Assembly (NCBI GenBank): GCA_020796225.1
Contig: CM036753.1
Span: forward strand, 76,869,865 to 76,933,864
Direction: 5' to 3'
Source: Arion vulgaris
Taxonomy: Eukaryota; Mollusca; Gastropoda; Stylommatophora; Arionidae
DNA: 64,000 bases
How positions within the stretch are numbered: the stretch's first letter is position 1; the number at the start of each line of letters is the position of its first letter. The notes under the pieces were generated by a model, which worked only from the letters and a program-made list of their open reading frames with translations, was not told the origin of the DNA and searched no databases. The position numbers and the translations under genes are program-made. Below are positions 53,371-64,000 of this stretch, piece by piece.

Positions 53371-54139
53371 TGGGAAGGATAACATGCAGTTTACTTTTTT
53401 AAACCCAAAATTTTTGGGAAAAAGGATATCACTTTCAATCAAATTTTACCCGTTCATAACTAAATTATCTATTCCCCTAGTTCCCCCAAGGGAAAACCAA
53501 ACTAAATTTTAAATTTTTTCCCCAAATTTTTAGCTGAAGATAAAGATGACCAAAATTGACAGCCACAAGATAATCACTAGTTTCTAATGAATACAGAAAT
53601 AAAAAGAAATAAATAGCTGGTAAGGTTTTTTACCCAAAACCCAAACATCCAAAGTTTTTTCCCATTAAACTATTGCTTCCAAGAAATTTTTTTAATTTAG
53701 ATTTCCCCGAAAAAGAAAGATTTTTAAATTTTGGTTTTATTTAGGAAAAAATAAACGATCAGAATAGAGAATGGTATAGAAATTTTATGGGAATAATGTA
53801 GAAAATTAGAGTAAAATATTAGGGAACTGATAATTTGAAAAAAGTTTAATAAAATTTAAAAATTATAAATGTTTGAATAAAAAAATTTCTAAGTTTAAAA
53901 TTTTATTGAAATGTTAAAAATTTTATTTTTTTTAATTGTTTTAACCTAGCAATAAAGTTTTCCATTTAGTTTTTTTTTTTTATTCAAAAGATCTCCCTTC
54001 AATCCCGTTTTATGACCCTTTTTTTTTGGGTTTATGAAAATTTTTTTTAAATCTAAGAACAAACAGATTTTATAAAAAAAAATATTGTTTAATAAAAGGG
54101 CGGACATGGCGATATTTTTACAATTACTGAATTTTTACC

Positions 54140-57100
54140 ACTACGGGAATTTCTTTTGGCCCCAAACCGGGATGTATGTCACTTTTTTAAACATCAATGA
54201 AGAAGTGTTACATCTGTTCAGCTAGTGGTGTTGAATATTGACAAAATTTTTATTTTGTTAATTTGGGAAATATAATTTTTTGTGAACAGAATAATTCAGC
54301 TGTGAAGAATAGGAAAATAATATCAAATTTTAAAAAAAAAATTGAAAGGGAATTATAAAAAAAAAAATTAACAAAACCCTTGGGTAAAAAAAAGATTGTG
54401 TAAAAAAAGGGAGGGGGGGGGGAAAGAAAATGCTGACGTTGGATAAACGAGGAAATTCGAGGTTTTAAGATCGGTCTCAATAAAAAAACCCTTTTTTTTG
54501 GGGTTTAAAGGGATCTTTCCAGAGACGAAAGATTAATTTAATTTGAAGAAATTGGTAATCAATGAAAATGTAAAACTTTTTTTGGAAAATGATAGTAGTT
54601 TGAAAGGGGGGACTTCTAATTAAATTTTAAAAAATCAGTAATGAATTCATGAAAAAAACAAAAAAATTTTAAATTTTTTTCCCCAACATAAGAGACTACC
54701 AACAGACAGTGGGTTCCAAAGAGAAAAATTTTTATCTGATACATGGGAAACAAAACAAAAAAACCACAAAAAAGATGGAGTTCATATATAAACAGACGGC
54801 AAAAACACTGTTTTTTGGCCACACAAACCCCGTTTTATAAATACTTTTTATCATGACGTTGTAGGAATACATGAGGGGGAAAGAAAAAAAAAAAAGGTTT
54901 TTTTTAGTTAAATTGTTAACTGTTTTTAAAACTTAAAATTTTTATAAAACCTGTAATTGGAAATTGATATTATTTTTTTTGTTGTTTATTTAAAACCCAG
55001 ATGAACTGTGTTCATTCAATAATCTTCTTCAACCAAAAAAATGGGAAAGTCAAAACTGAAATTTTTTAAATTTATTTTAAAATACAAAATTTTAAGTTTA
55101 AACACTAACCAAAGTAGTGATTGTCGGGGGGATGGATAGGGGAATTTTGGGTTCCCGTTTTTTTCAAGCCCGCCTTTGGTGAGGACTAAAAAATTTGAAG
55201 TTAACTATGATTAAATGAGTTTTGAGTTATCCGTTGTACAAGTAGGGGCGGGGATACGGGGGGACAGAGGGGGGGGTGTGTTTAACCATCAAAATGAACC
55301 ATCAGTATATATCCCTTTCAAATCAAAGGGGAAAAAGACACACCTATGGATTTGTCTTCTTCTTCTTCTTTTCTCGACTTTTTTTTTTAGGGCCGTTTAC
55401 CATTTCAAGTAAAAAACACCCTTTTAAAGGGACGTTCACAATTTTTAAAAAATTTTTTGGGAAAAAAACCCTTTGATGTGTTCCATTTCAACCAGCGTTT
55501 ACTACGTTTCGCTCCCGTTACCCTTTTTTGCTGCCCCCGCGAACATGCAAGGCAAAGGGAATTTTTAGGTAAGGCCCTTTAGACGATTGCCCCCCCGGGG
55601 GTTGATGAGCCCAACTGCTCAGAAAAACCGGTCTTTTATGGTCTTTTTGGGTTTCCCAAAACCGTCCAGTTTTGTGAAAGGTTTACTCATTAGATTTTGA
55701 GCCCCCCAATCAAAATACAAGACAGCAGAATTTCCCCGGGGGAAAACCCCACTTTTTTTAATTTTCTGCTGGTTTGGTTTTCTGCATTTTTGGGGGGTTT
55801 GGCCCACCCTCCCCCTCAACGCCCGTCACACCTGCAGAGCCTTACGCCTTTTTTGCAAACTATCTGTCCCTTTTGACGTCTGCCCACCGGGGGGCCAACC
55901 TGTGCACGTCCGCATGCGTGCTCGCTCTGCCGGGGTCCCCCGCCCCCCCTTTCCCCGGGCCGGGTTTCCACTGTGCTCCATTTGCCTAGGCAGTTGGACG
56001 GGGGCCCCAACCGCCCCAAACCCGGGAAATCCCGATTTTCCCCTCATGGGATCCCCCTTTCGCCTTTGGGCCACTTCCCAACATATTTCTGGTCCCCCTT
56101 TTTCCCTTTTTGCCAGACTTTTAGCCCCTTTTGCCAGTCATTTTTTTCCCAACATTTTCATTCCACCAAGGTTTGATGAAAGGGAGTCCAAATTTTTTTC
56201 GGGCAGTCTGTGGGGCATACGAAGGGGGTTTTTTTGGATCGAGGGCAGGGGTGTACTGAAAGACAGACGACCCTTTTCTTTTCGAAAATTAGGTCTTTTT
56301 AAGAAGAACAATGCAGGGGAGAGGGATCATTTTTTGAGCCCTGAAAAATTTTCCCATCGAGCAAAAGTATCATCGGGTTGTGGAGAAAAAGTGCCTAATG
56401 ACACCATTAGTGTCCCCAGGCTAGAAGCTAACTGGGGGGCCGGCTGCCATTCAATATCGTCAAGTCAGAGTTTAGTAGAGCAAAACCCCAAAAGCGATCC
56501 CCCTGTCTATTCCAGCCCCCCCGGGACCACTTGAGAGAGATGGCATGATTTGGTACAGCACGAAAAAAAAACGACATATAAAAATATACAAAAAATTTGG
56601 GATTAATCAACATCAAACTGATGTTGAAAACGATAATTGCTGAATTTGTTGAGACAACGACCCAAGAACATGTCTGGAGGCTGTGATGATAGCCCCATAT
56701 AAGGGAAAACCCAAATTCCCGGGTTTTAGATTTTAGAGCCATAAAACTTTAACATGAATCTGTAATAAAAACATTCGAGTTTAAGTAAATAAATCACAAA
56801 ATGTTTTTATGTTTTCAGACTACCCTGGACGATTTTCCCCCGGGAAAATGAAAAAAGGCGCAATACCCAGAGCTACAGATGTCTTTCAATACTACATGAA
56901 CTCGGGGAAGAGTGGATTAATTTTAAAAGGTTGACAAAAAAACACGTGTTCATGCAGAAAATTTTGGGATCTTTAAAAAGGTTTTAAAAATATTTCTTTT
57001 TAATTAAACGGGGAAAAGAAAGAACCCTCACTCGGGGAAAACGATTTTAAAGCAAAACTAAAAACAGAATCCATGGGGAAAGATTTAAAATTACATCAAT

Positions 57101-57185
57101 CAAAAACATATTACATCCCCAAAGAAGCAATCAACTTTTTAACAATGGGGATCGTAAAATTAATACTACTGGGGAAGTAGATAAA
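54140..57185 (+). pseudogene. Gene B': third family copy in the right arm (unreliable bases)
   Basis: Plus-strand order of exon 1 (GAAGAAGTGTTACATCTGTT then CAGCTAGTGGT), exon 2 (AGATGAACTGTGTTCATTCA then ATAATCTTCTTC) and exon 3 (TTTTCAGACTACCCTGGACG) matches gene B. Frames cannot be read because of homopolymer errors, so whether it is functional is open. Exon 3 continues to about 57180, past the point where gene B is lost in the gap. Confidence 0.6.
55250..56520. other. Right-arm-specific insertion
   Basis: About 1.2 kb between the blocks matching 47.87 kb and 47.21 kb that has no counterpart in the left arm. It includes a SINE-2-like piece at 55470-55540 (TTTCAACCAGCGTTTACTAC, minus orientation) and a GC-rich stretch 55830-56060 unlike the rest of the window. 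Origin unknown; base quality is poor. Confidence 0.5.
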
Positions 57186-58254
57186 CAAGATGAAAAAAAA
57201 TTAAATAATACAAAAAAAGTAAAAAAGCAAAAAAAAAGGCTGATTCATTTTTTTTTTTTAAAAAAAAAAGTTTATCGAGAAAACGAGAAAAAAAATTTTG
57301 AAATTTGAAAAGCCTGAACATTTACCCGGGAGATTTTTGCTTTTTCCCCTTTCTATCTTCTCTCTCTCTCTTTTTATTTATCATTCATAATTGTCTTTTT
57401 TTCATATATATATTTTATATATTACCTAAAACAAAAAAATTTTCCCTGAGTTATTAATTGGACTTTATTGCTACCCAAAAAAGTGATTTTTATGTCCTCC
57501 CAATAATTTTTTTAAAAAAGTTTTCCCAAATTAATTATTCCCGTTCTTTTTTTCTAAATTTTTTTTTTAAAAATTTACTGATTTTTGAAATTTATTATTT
57601 TTATCTCTGCAAACATCAGTTATATGGCTCTTTAAATTTTTGTAAATTTTGCCACTGTATCAATTTTTATGATTTTCTCCCCCCAAAAGAAATTCGAGAT
57701 TGTTCTTAAGTTTTTGTCATCTTCCAACTGTTTAAAGGGAAAGGGGAGATCTAAAGTTGTAAGTGTTATGCACAAAAACACTAAAAAAAATGTATTCATG
57801 AATTTATTGATTTTTTCTATCCCCCCCATTGCAAAATTGTTTAGTTTATTATTGTATCGATATAAAATTTGTTGTGTTCTATTTATTATTAAGTTTTTTT
57901 GAAATGAGAAATATCAAGTGGGTCCCAAAATCATTTTAGGTTTTTAAGGTTTACGTGGGGTTTGTTGTTATACAATTGGTTTTAAATACAAAGAATGATA
58001 AATATTTTTTAAATCTTGACAGTTTGATAAACTTTTTGTTTGTATTTTGTTGTACGAATTACCATTGATCATTTTTTTTATGACCCCTTTAATTTTACAT
58101 TTATATTTGTGGTGCCCCATTTTTAGAAGAAGAGAATTAAAAAATATGTAGAACAAACCCCAAAATTGAAAAAAAATTTGATGCCAAAAATTTGAATGAA
58201 AAAATTGAAGTACTTTTGTTATAAAAAAAGACAAAGGGGGGAGAAGACCATTAT

Positions 58255-58430
58255 ATAATGAGTCACCCCGACAAAGAGGAAAAAAGAGGAAGACCACAGA
58301 AAAGAGGGATTAAGATGTAAATTTGATGATTTGAAAATGACGGCGCAGAGGCTGAAAAAGGGCCCCATGAGAGAGGGAATTTCAAAGGGCTGTCAGGAGG
58401 GCAAGTTCGGCTAAAGATAAGTTATTTAGA
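58255..58430 (+). mobile_element. LINE C-terminal tail, low-quality region
   Basis: AAAAGAGGAAGACCACAGAA encodes RGRPQKR, followed by KMTAQRLKKGP and a QVRL end: the GRPRRRW...R.W tail common to RTE-like ORFs. Confidence 0.6.
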
Positions 58431-58739
58431 TAAAAATTGTTATTTATTGAAGGGGAGCCATTTTTTGAAAGGCATGGGGCGTTTTGTTTTGTTGCAAAGA
58501 TTGTTTTTGGTTTCGGGTTTTTTTAAAATAATTTCTAAAGCCCCAAATTAATTGTTTCCAACAAAATTGATAATTTTAATAAAGATGTTTCATTATGTTT
58601 TTTTTTTTTTACCTTTCCCATTTAAAATACTATCCCCTTTTACGGGAACAAAGGGCCAAGATGGGGGCCCTAAAAAATAAAGGGGGATAGTCTTGTGTTG
58701 TATTCATGTTTTTATAAGAATAAGTAATAGAAACATCAA

Positions 58740-60175
58740 AAAAAACTACACTATACAAATAATAATCTTATCACAAAAATTATAAAAAAAACCCCCCATA
58801 AATACACTATACAAATAACAATTTTCCAACATACATTTTATACAAATAATAATATCCCCAAATACCCCATACAAATAATAATATCCCCCAAAACATTTAT
58901 ACAAAAAAAATTCTAATACATACACTAAAAAATAAAATCTCAAAAAATTTTACACTATACAAATAATAATACACCCCCTTACACTATACAAATAACAACC
59001 TTTATACAAAACCCTACAAATAAAATTTTAAATCACATACACTATAAAAATAATAATCTCACACATACACTATACAAATAACTTCAAAATACACTATAAA
59101 AAAAAAATAATTTATCACAAACTATACAAATAATAATCTTCCCACATACCATACAAAAAAAACCCCCCAAAAATGCACCATACACAAAACTAACAAATAA
59201 TAATCTCATCACATACACTATACAAATAATAATTTTTCACAACATACACTACAAAAATAACAATCTCATCACATAAAAACAAAAAATTTCTCACAACATA
59301 ACTATAAAAATAAAATTTTACAACATAATATATAAATAAAATTTTACAAATAAAATTATATAAATAATAATTTTTACAAATACCCCTATATAAATAAAAT
59401 TTCACAAATACACTATATAAATAAAACCACAAATACACTATAAAATAAAATCTCAACAAAAACACTATATAAAATAAAATCTCAAAAATACCCCATAAAA
59501 ATAAAAACCCCACAACATACACTATAAAAATAATTCTCAAAATACATTTATATAAATAATAACCCACAAAATACATTAAATAATAATCTCACAACATACA
59601 TTTATATAAATAAAACCAAAAAATTTTTAATTATATAAAAATAATTCCAACATACACTATATAAATAAAAATTTCCCCACAACAACACTATAAAAATAAT
59701 AACCCCAAAAAATTTAAATAAATAAAAATTTTACAACATACACTTATACAAATAATATTATTATCACATACACTACACAAAAAATTAATCTCACAAAACA
59801 CTATACAAATAATATTATTATCACATAACTATACAAATAATAACTACAAATAACACTATAAAAAATAAAAATTTCCAAAAACATACAATTATACAAATAA
59901 TATTATTATCAAAATACACACAAATAAAATTTTTAAAAAATACACTACACAAAATAATAATCTCCAACATACACTACAAAAATAAAATTTTACAACATCC
60001 CTTCAAAAAATAAAATTCAACAACAAAACACTACAAAAAAAAAAATTTCACAACATACCCCTAAAAAAATAATTATCACATACCCCTACACAAATAAAAC
60101 CCCCCAAATGTACCACAAATAATATTATTATCACATACACAACAAATAAAATTTTCACAAAATACACTATACACA
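58740..60175. repeat. ~27-30 bp tandem repeat array, about 50 noisy units
   Basis: Units of the form ACACTATACAAATAATAATC then TCACAACAT, with frequent base errors and length changes. It is the longest tandem array in the window (1.4 kb). The minus-strand ORFs crossing it are incidental. Confidence 0.9.
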
Positions 60176-60177
60176 TA

Positions 60178-60350
60178 CACCTCCCCGGGTCCATAGGGGA
60201 GGAGCTTTCAACGAATTTTTTGTATATTCTGAGCGTTGTTTTAGTACCGAAAATTTGTTGGGGATTTAAATTGTTGTGAAGTCTGTTTAAAAATCTGCAT
60301 CTCCCCTTTCCAAATTTTTTTGTTTTTGACAAAAATTTTTTTTGCATCTG
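60178..60350 (-). mobile_element. LINE RT thumb fragment, low-quality region
   Basis: Minus strand FLNRLHNNLNPQQIFGTKTT then LRIYKKFVES, matching the F..L...W....IS..TKLRIY thumb helix of RTE-like reverse transcriptases. Confidence 0.65.
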
Positions 60351-62384
60351 AAGAAAAATTACTGCACAAATAGAAAAAAATATTTTTAAATTATTGCTAG
60401 CTGGTATCCTATATTAAATATGTTTTTCTGTTTTTCGGGGTTTTTTCCCAAAAGTTACTTTTTTTTTGAGGAAACCCCAGTCCAATCTGCTGTGTTATTT
60501 TATTGTTTCGTCTATATTTTACTGAATATTTTTTGGGGTTTTTAAAATCTTCTTCTTCCCCTCTCTACCTTTTCTTTTTCTCTTGTTTTTAACATGAGCC
60601 CTTTGATGTTTAAAGGACAGCAAAAATGTATTTATTTTTAACCCTTTCCCCTTTTTTTTGGGTTTTTTTAACTTAGATTCATTGCCCTAAGTTTTTGTTC
60701 TAATGTCGCCTACCCTGGTTTCTTTTTGGTCTTCTACATTGTTCGTTTACCTTTTGATGCCCTTTCCCCAAAAAAGGTTTTGATGATATATTTTTGGGCC
60801 AGAACACACGGCATTTTCCCAAGTTTTAATCCCATGGAAGGTCGAGAGGGGATTTTTGGGGCGCTTGTTTTTGTTTTTCCTTCCACCCTTTTTCCCCCTG
60901 ATCCTTTGGTTGATAGAACAGAACGGGTTTCATATTAATCTTGGTTCTTATTGATTGGGGTTTTCCCCAGACCATGGGAATGAATGCACTTGGTGCCTTG
61001 TTTGGTCTACTTTTTTGGGGTAGATTCACCCTTTTTTGGGGCTGATAAACTTAAGATATGTGAAAGCGGGTTGCAAAGGGATTTTATTTTTCTATTTTTG
61101 ACTAGTGCTGGGGTAAAAAACTGAGTAAATATTTAGGGTTTTTTCTGACGGGTTTTTAAAAAAACCATTTTGGCAAGGGTTAAACAGCAAGTCGTTTTTG
61201 GAATCTTTCATGTGTGAGATAAAAATTGAAATGCCCTAAAAAATTCCCCAGGTCTTCCAGTGGGGAAAGGGGAAATCCCACCTGGCACCCCTTTTTGGGC
61301 CCCCATCTTCAGTTTTTTTATTTGAAATACTAACCGGGACAATGTTAATAATAAGACAGACATCACATTTCCTATCGACGTCTTTTTTGGTTTTACATTT
61401 TCACAATGTTTTAAAGCACAGTAAAACCTATACCTTCTGAGAAAAACCAAAACTTTCTTTTATCCCATCAAAGTTTTTTAAAAGAAAAAAAAAGTTTATA
61501 TAAAGTTAATTTTTATTGTTCTAGCTTTGGGAATTAATAAAACATGGTTTTTTGAAAAATTCCGAAATTCCAGAAGATTATACTGAGCCATTTTTGGGTG
61601 TTATTTTTTAAATTTCTCGTGACATCCCCCATCACAATAAGAAATAGAGAAGTTTATATTTGCATTATTTTATTTTATTTTTCCCCAAAAAACACAATTT
61701 TTTTATGTGCCTCCCCTCGATAATTTTTAAAGAGTGTTTTGGCCGAAGGTTTTGATTCATTCCCCCGGGCTTTTCCCCCATAGGGCCCCGGTTCCCATGA
61801 AGTGGGTACCCCAAAGGCCAAAAGTATTGACAGAGCATGAACCTGGGGTTTCCCGGGGCAACAACTTGGGAATCCGGGAAAAAAATGACTGTGAACAGAA
61901 GGTGAGGTAAAAATTTGAATCCATGCCCTTGGAAGGGGGGGGGTTTAAAAGTTTAAACCCAAATTTAGCCACAGAGACCAGCACTCTTTTAAAAAACCCA
62001 AGTAATTGGTAAGTAAAAGTTTAAAGAAAATCAACAAATAATAACTTTTCTACAACACAAATATAGATTTTAAAGATGATTTTGGATCGGTTGAAAACCA
62101 GTATGAGAAAGTTTCAAAATTATACATGGTGTTCAAGATAAAAGTAGCCGATTGAAAAATGAAATTTTTTAAGTTACGCATTGGGTTTTTCCCATTTACT
62201 ATTTAAACCGGTCCTGACAAATGTCCTTCGTCACTTTGGGGTTCGGGCCCCCCGCACTATAATTAAACACCAATGTAAACGACTGTCTTTTGACCTATAC
62301 AAACGTCAAAATTTGGGAAAATTTTAGTTTGGATTGGCTCTTTGGCCTACTTTTTTTTAAATCCCCTGTATTAAAGCGTCTGAT

Positions 62385-62560
62385 ACAATGGGTACAAAGC
62401 AAAAGGTGGGAAACTTTAAAAGATAGACCTCAGAGATAACAGAGGGACGAAAGAGACTATTTATGAAGCTCAAAAAGGGGGCTTGTTTTAAAATTCCTTC
62501 TGACCTGACGCTATGAGGAAAAACGGGTTTCAAAAAGAAAGAAATTATTTATGGCGTGTT
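62385..62560 (+). mobile_element. LINE-B tail, low-quality region
   Basis: Shares AATGGGTACAAAGCAAAAGG, CAGAGATAACAGAGG, ACGCTATGAGGAAAAACGGG with the LINE-B copies at 19.4-19.6 and 30.8-30.98 kb. Confidence 0.7.
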
Positions 62561-64000
62561 TTTTTCTATAAATTATAGTTTGTTCAAATCTATTGCAACT
62601 GACAACAAAATAGAAGCTAATATTAAAAAATATATTATGAAACAATATCAACAGAAGAAAAGTATAAAGATTTTTTAAAAAGTTTTTTATTCAAGAGTTT
62701 CAAAGAAAAAGGGTTTTTCGATATTTAAATATAGGGGAATAAAAAAATAGAAAAAAAAGGGGGAACCAAATAAAAAAAAAGGATTCCTGCCCGGGAATTA
62801 GATTGTTTAAATTAAAAAATATTCACTTTAAGAATGCAGTTTATTTTACTTGGGACAGAAGAAAAGTCAAAAAAATTAGGGGGCCTGTACAAATAATTTT
62901 CTTTTTTCCCAGTTTTGGTTTTCAGATTCTATAATAAGGGCCACCTCTGTTCTAGACGGGGGCCAGGATACATTTTTGGTTCCTAAAGCGGGTTTGGGGC
63001 CCCCCTTTCTTTCTTCTCAGGTTTGCATATAAGTTTTTGGGGACATGCTTTGTCGTCATATCGGGAAAAGTCAAATGAAAAGGCCGTTGGTGCCATTTTG
63101 GGAATCTAGTGACAGGTGGTGTCTCTTCTCGGCCCCCTTAGGAGGCAAAATGGGGGTTTGTCCAGAAAAAAAGTTTGAAAACATTTATTTGGAAAATTTT
63201 TTTTTAGGTTTGGGATAAATATAAAAAAAACAGAGGGGTTTTAAAAAGAGGATATGAAATCAAGAAGAAGAAAAAGGGTTGGGAGACTTTTTGAATTTTT
63301 CTAATGTTACGATTTTGGGGATTATGATACAGATTGGAAAATAAAAGAAAAAAACAAAATAGTAAAACAATCAAAAAAAATGAAAAAATAAATTTTTAAA
63401 AGAAATTTTTTTAAATTTTTTTAAAAAACAAAGTAATAATGTATGTGAAAATGTGTTCTTTATGAAGAATATTAAAAATTTTTAAAAAGTGAGGGTTAAA
63501 AAAACTTGGTGAAAGGCCCAAAGGGCCTAAAGAGAAGGTACATTGTTTTTTTTTTAAAAAAATTTTTTCCAGGGCCCCATTTCCCCATTGTTCATTTTTC
63601 TGGGAGGTCTTTTGGGTCAAACCTTCATTTTTATTTTTGATTTTCTACAAATGCTTTTTTTTCTTCTTTTTTTTAATGAAACTTCTCCCGGGGCCTCTGT
63701 CTCGTTTTTTCTTCCACTTTTCCCAGTGGTTTTTGGGTGTTTTTTTTACTGTTTGAAAGGATTTGCTTTCTAATTTTTTCAAATTTTTCCCTTCCCCCTT
63801 TTTTCTGATGTTCTGCTTAGGAAAACATTTAACTTTTGGGTAGTTTTTTAAAGGGGGGCTGAACCATTTAATCTTTTTTTCCAATGAAAAAGCGGCCTGT
63901 CTATTATTCTAACCGGGATTTTTTCTGGTGGGGGAAAATTTTTTTTCGAGGGCACGAATTTCAAATATATTTTTTTTTGGGTTTCTGTGCTTTGTTTTTT

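Larger units (their letters stand above)
53375..57185 (-). repeat. Inverted duplication, right arm
   Basis: Reverse complement of 46577-49895 with many base errors. Landmarks: 53640-53760 (mirror of 49500-49635), exon 1 near 54160-54233, LINE-B tail 54690-54890, exon 2 near 54998-55040, block at 55215-55245, RNase H relic 56530-56720, exon 3 from about 56817. The spacer between arms is about 3.5 kb and is not itself palindromic. Confidence 0.8.
49625..64000. other. Low-quality sequence with inflated homopolymers
   Basis: From about 49.62 kb runs such as AAAA, TTTT, CCCC and GGGG become very frequent and replace the mixed sequence seen in homologous clean copies: compare 53640-53760 with the reverse of 49500-49635, or 62385-62560 with 19420-19580. 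All four bases are affected. I read this as unpolished or error-rich consensus, not biology. ORFs in this stretch, including a 210-codon Pro-rich one at 55902-56534, are unreliable. Stretches 49896-51495, 57190-58250, 60355-62380 and 62565-64000 show nothing else that I can support. Confidence 0.85.

Noticed and set aside
55902..56534. 210-codon Pro-rich ORF
   Set aside because: Lies in error-rich sequence with C and T runs; composition reflects the errors and no domain is recognisable.
46577..57185. Simple fold-back read artefact
   Set aside because: Arms differ by a SINE and a ~1.2-kb insertion and are separated by ~3.5 kb of non-palindromic sequence; an artefact should be collinear with no spacer. 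Misassembly of another kind is still possible.

Overview
The window is from an animal nuclear genome. It has no bacterial-type genes or operons. It is AT-rich and crowded with microsatellites, minisatellites and fragments of several LINE, SINE, LTR and DNA-transposon families, and the only gene-like units are split by GT-AG introns. The mix (tRNA-headed SINEs, RTE-like LINEs, an RNase H-bearing LINE, a Tc1/mariner-like transposase with a very wide catalytic spacing) suits a lophotrochozoan, perhaps a mollusc. That placement is inference. Element names used here (SINE-1 to 3, LINE-A to D, LTR-1, LTR-2) are labels for this report only.

Layout. 1-4 kb: a SINE with target-site duplication, a fold-back element and LINE tails. 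4.04-19.3 kb: a head-to-tail tandem duplication of a ~2.4-2.5 kb unit. Copy 1 was later hit by LTR-1 (6.6 kb) and copy 2 by LTR-2 (3.8 kb). Each copy preserves the empty site of the other's insertion. Both LTR elements lie on the minus strand and lack a recognisable pol; LTR-1 carries a 1002-codon Gag-like ORF ending in hydrophobic segments. 19.3-24.1 kb: LINE remains, one split by a SINE. 24.12-26.13 kb: a complete-looking DNA transposon with 15-bp inverted repeats and a transposase carrying one frameshift. 26-32 kb: SINE and LINE fragments, CT-rich repeats and long gene-poor stretches.

32.6-35.8 kb (plus, gene A) and 49.1-46.6 kb (minus, gene B) hold the most gene-like content: two paralogous split genes with the same exon plan (an exon with a hydrophobic start, a 60-63 nt exon, then a longer exon; introns in phase 0), coding for small, probably secreted, helical proteins of a family I do not recognise. 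Both carry an RNase H LINE relic just upstream of the third exon. A third, badly read copy (gene B', plus, ~54.1-57.2 kb) lies in the right arm of a large inverted duplication.

36-46 kb is tandem repeats, a small hAT-type element with an 8-bp target duplication, SINEs and a hAT transposase tail running into a 100-N gap (46477-46576). From about 49.6 kb to the end the base quality collapses (inflated homopolymers), so reading frames there cannot be trusted, although repeat families remain recognisable.
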